Below, piece after piece: positions 63,488-64,000 of a stretch of DNA of 64,000 nucleotides (positions are counted from its first letter, which is position 1; each line of letters starts with the position of its first letter). The notes beneath the pieces were generated by a model that was not told the origin of the DNA, did not search any database, and saw only the letters and a program-made list of their open reading frames with translations. Source of the DNA: Kappaphycus alvarezii (lineage: Eukaryota > Rhodophyta > Florideophyceae > Gigartinales > Solieriaceae); the NCBI GenBank assembly GCA_002205965.3, contig NADL03000016.1:124001-188000 (forward strand). Reading direction: 5' to 3'. The translations under genes and the position numbers were made by a program.

Positions 63488-64000
63488 TTGCTCTGAAAGC
63501 CAACGCCAAGGATACCCGTGTCCCAAGAAGTTTCGCGCAGGCCTGCTCCATCCCAGGATGGGCCGATGCAATAGATCGCGAATACGACGCTCTCCAAGAA
63601 AGGGAGACATGGACGGTCATCCCGTTTGAGAAGGGGATGCAACCGTTACCGTATACATGGAATTTCAGTATTAAGGTGAACCCTGGGACAGATGTACCTG
63701 TACTTTTAAAGGCAAGATGTTGCTTGCGTGGCGACAAGCAAGTCGCCTTCCGCGACTTTGATCCAGAGACGCTCTATGCGCCCGTCGTTCGCCACGAGAC
63801 GATTCGCATGTTGCTTGCGAAGGTAGCTGCCCAAGACCTCATTCTAGAAGGGGTCGACGTTGCCGCCGCTTACCTGCACGGAAAGCTAAAGACCCCAGTA
63901 ATTATGGAACTCCCCACCAGCTACCCAGGGATCCCCTGCAAACCAAACCATTTAGCACTTGTTTCAAGTCGATATACGGTCACCGCGAAGCCGGTAATAT
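63488..64000 (+). CDS. Copia reverse transcriptase, partial (runs off the window)
   Basis: Open for about 171 codons to the window edge without a stop: NPIALKANAKDTRVPRSFAQ, GWADAIDREYDALQERETWT, ETLYAPVVRHETIRMLLAKV and LEGVDVAAAYLHGKLKTPVI, where the first catalytic Asp is in GVDVAAAYLHG. Then MELPTSYPG. Near the edge a shifted frame gives FKSIYGHREAG, the counterpart of 'SLYGLKQAG', so a frameshift occurs around 63950. The Y-x-D-D box lies beyond the edge. The start is a frame entry after a frame change near 63480, not an ATG. Confidence 0.8.

Larger units (their letters stand above)
60723..64000 (+). mobile_element. Ty1/copia retrotransposon, cut by window edge
   Basis: Plus strand: 5' LTR, gag from 60975, protease, integrase, then RT running off the right edge. 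Integrase before RT is diagnostic. Gag, protease and the first integrase parts are frame-broken, but from about 63488 the RT frame is open to 64000. RNase H and 3' LTR lie beyond the window. Confidence 0.85.

Noticed and set aside
1-64000. Bacterial or phage origin
   Set aside because: No operons or ribosome-binding sites; eukaryotic retroelements, DNA transposons and SEC16 are present.

Overview
This is a stretch of a repeat-rich eukaryotic nuclear genome, most likely fungal. Three things point that way: no bacterial-style operons, a SEC16-type COPII scaffold gene whose C-terminal proline/acidic block looks fungal, and a dense graveyard of transposon families (Ty3/gypsy, Ty1/copia, DIRS/Ngaro-like, a LINE-like RT, Tc1/mariner, PIF/Harbinger, foldback and MITE-like repeats). 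I cannot name the species. No rRNA, tRNA or CRISPR array was found.

Layout. 0-5 kb: a Ty3/gypsy integrase remnant, a ~717 bp near-palindromic foldback element and a dead Tc1 fragment. 5.4-6.3 kb: an unidentified host-like coding block. 6.3-11.6 kb: a degenerate minus-strand Ty1/copia element, split by an LTR-like insert. 13-14.2 kb: a 46-bp minisatellite and a hAT-like MITE. 15.3-17.2 kb: an ORF-bearing LTR (copy A) abutting a gag-like gene. 18-25.8 kb: old Ty3/gypsy DNA, including a chromovirus-like element split by a PIF/Harbinger transposon. 27.35-28.89 kb: a bounded Tc1/mariner element with matching terminal repeats and TA duplication. 29.7-38.2 kb: the SEC16 locus, the only host gene I recognise, broken into many reading-frame pieces. 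39.4-42 kb: a LINE-like RT plus unknown coding sequence. 43.5-47.6 kb: a Ty3/gypsy integrase joined to a DIRS-type gag-RT-RNase H. 48.3-60.3 kb: a cluster of one Ty3/gypsy family, with a full gag-pol on the minus strand (59.5-54.5 kb), an ORF-less LTR, and two larger LTR copies (B, C) that contain an ORF. 60.7-64 kb: a Ty1/copia element running off the right edge.

Main theme. Almost every gene is frameshifted, including SEC16. Either the assembly carries many indel errors or the region is decaying; the intact domain order inside each piece favours a contribution from sequence error, at least for SEC16. The most unusual item is a small protein encoded inside LTRs of one Ty3/gypsy family: basic/helical N-terminus, long Glu-rich tract, and in two copies a SUMO-interaction-like motif (VIVISDSSDEDEE or VILISDSSDSDEE). 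It occurs three times (15.3-16.1, 48.7-49.4, 53.1-53.6 kb) and is absent from the 655-bp LTR at 59.6-60.3 kb. All frame joins described are descriptive readings across breaks; no intact products are implied.
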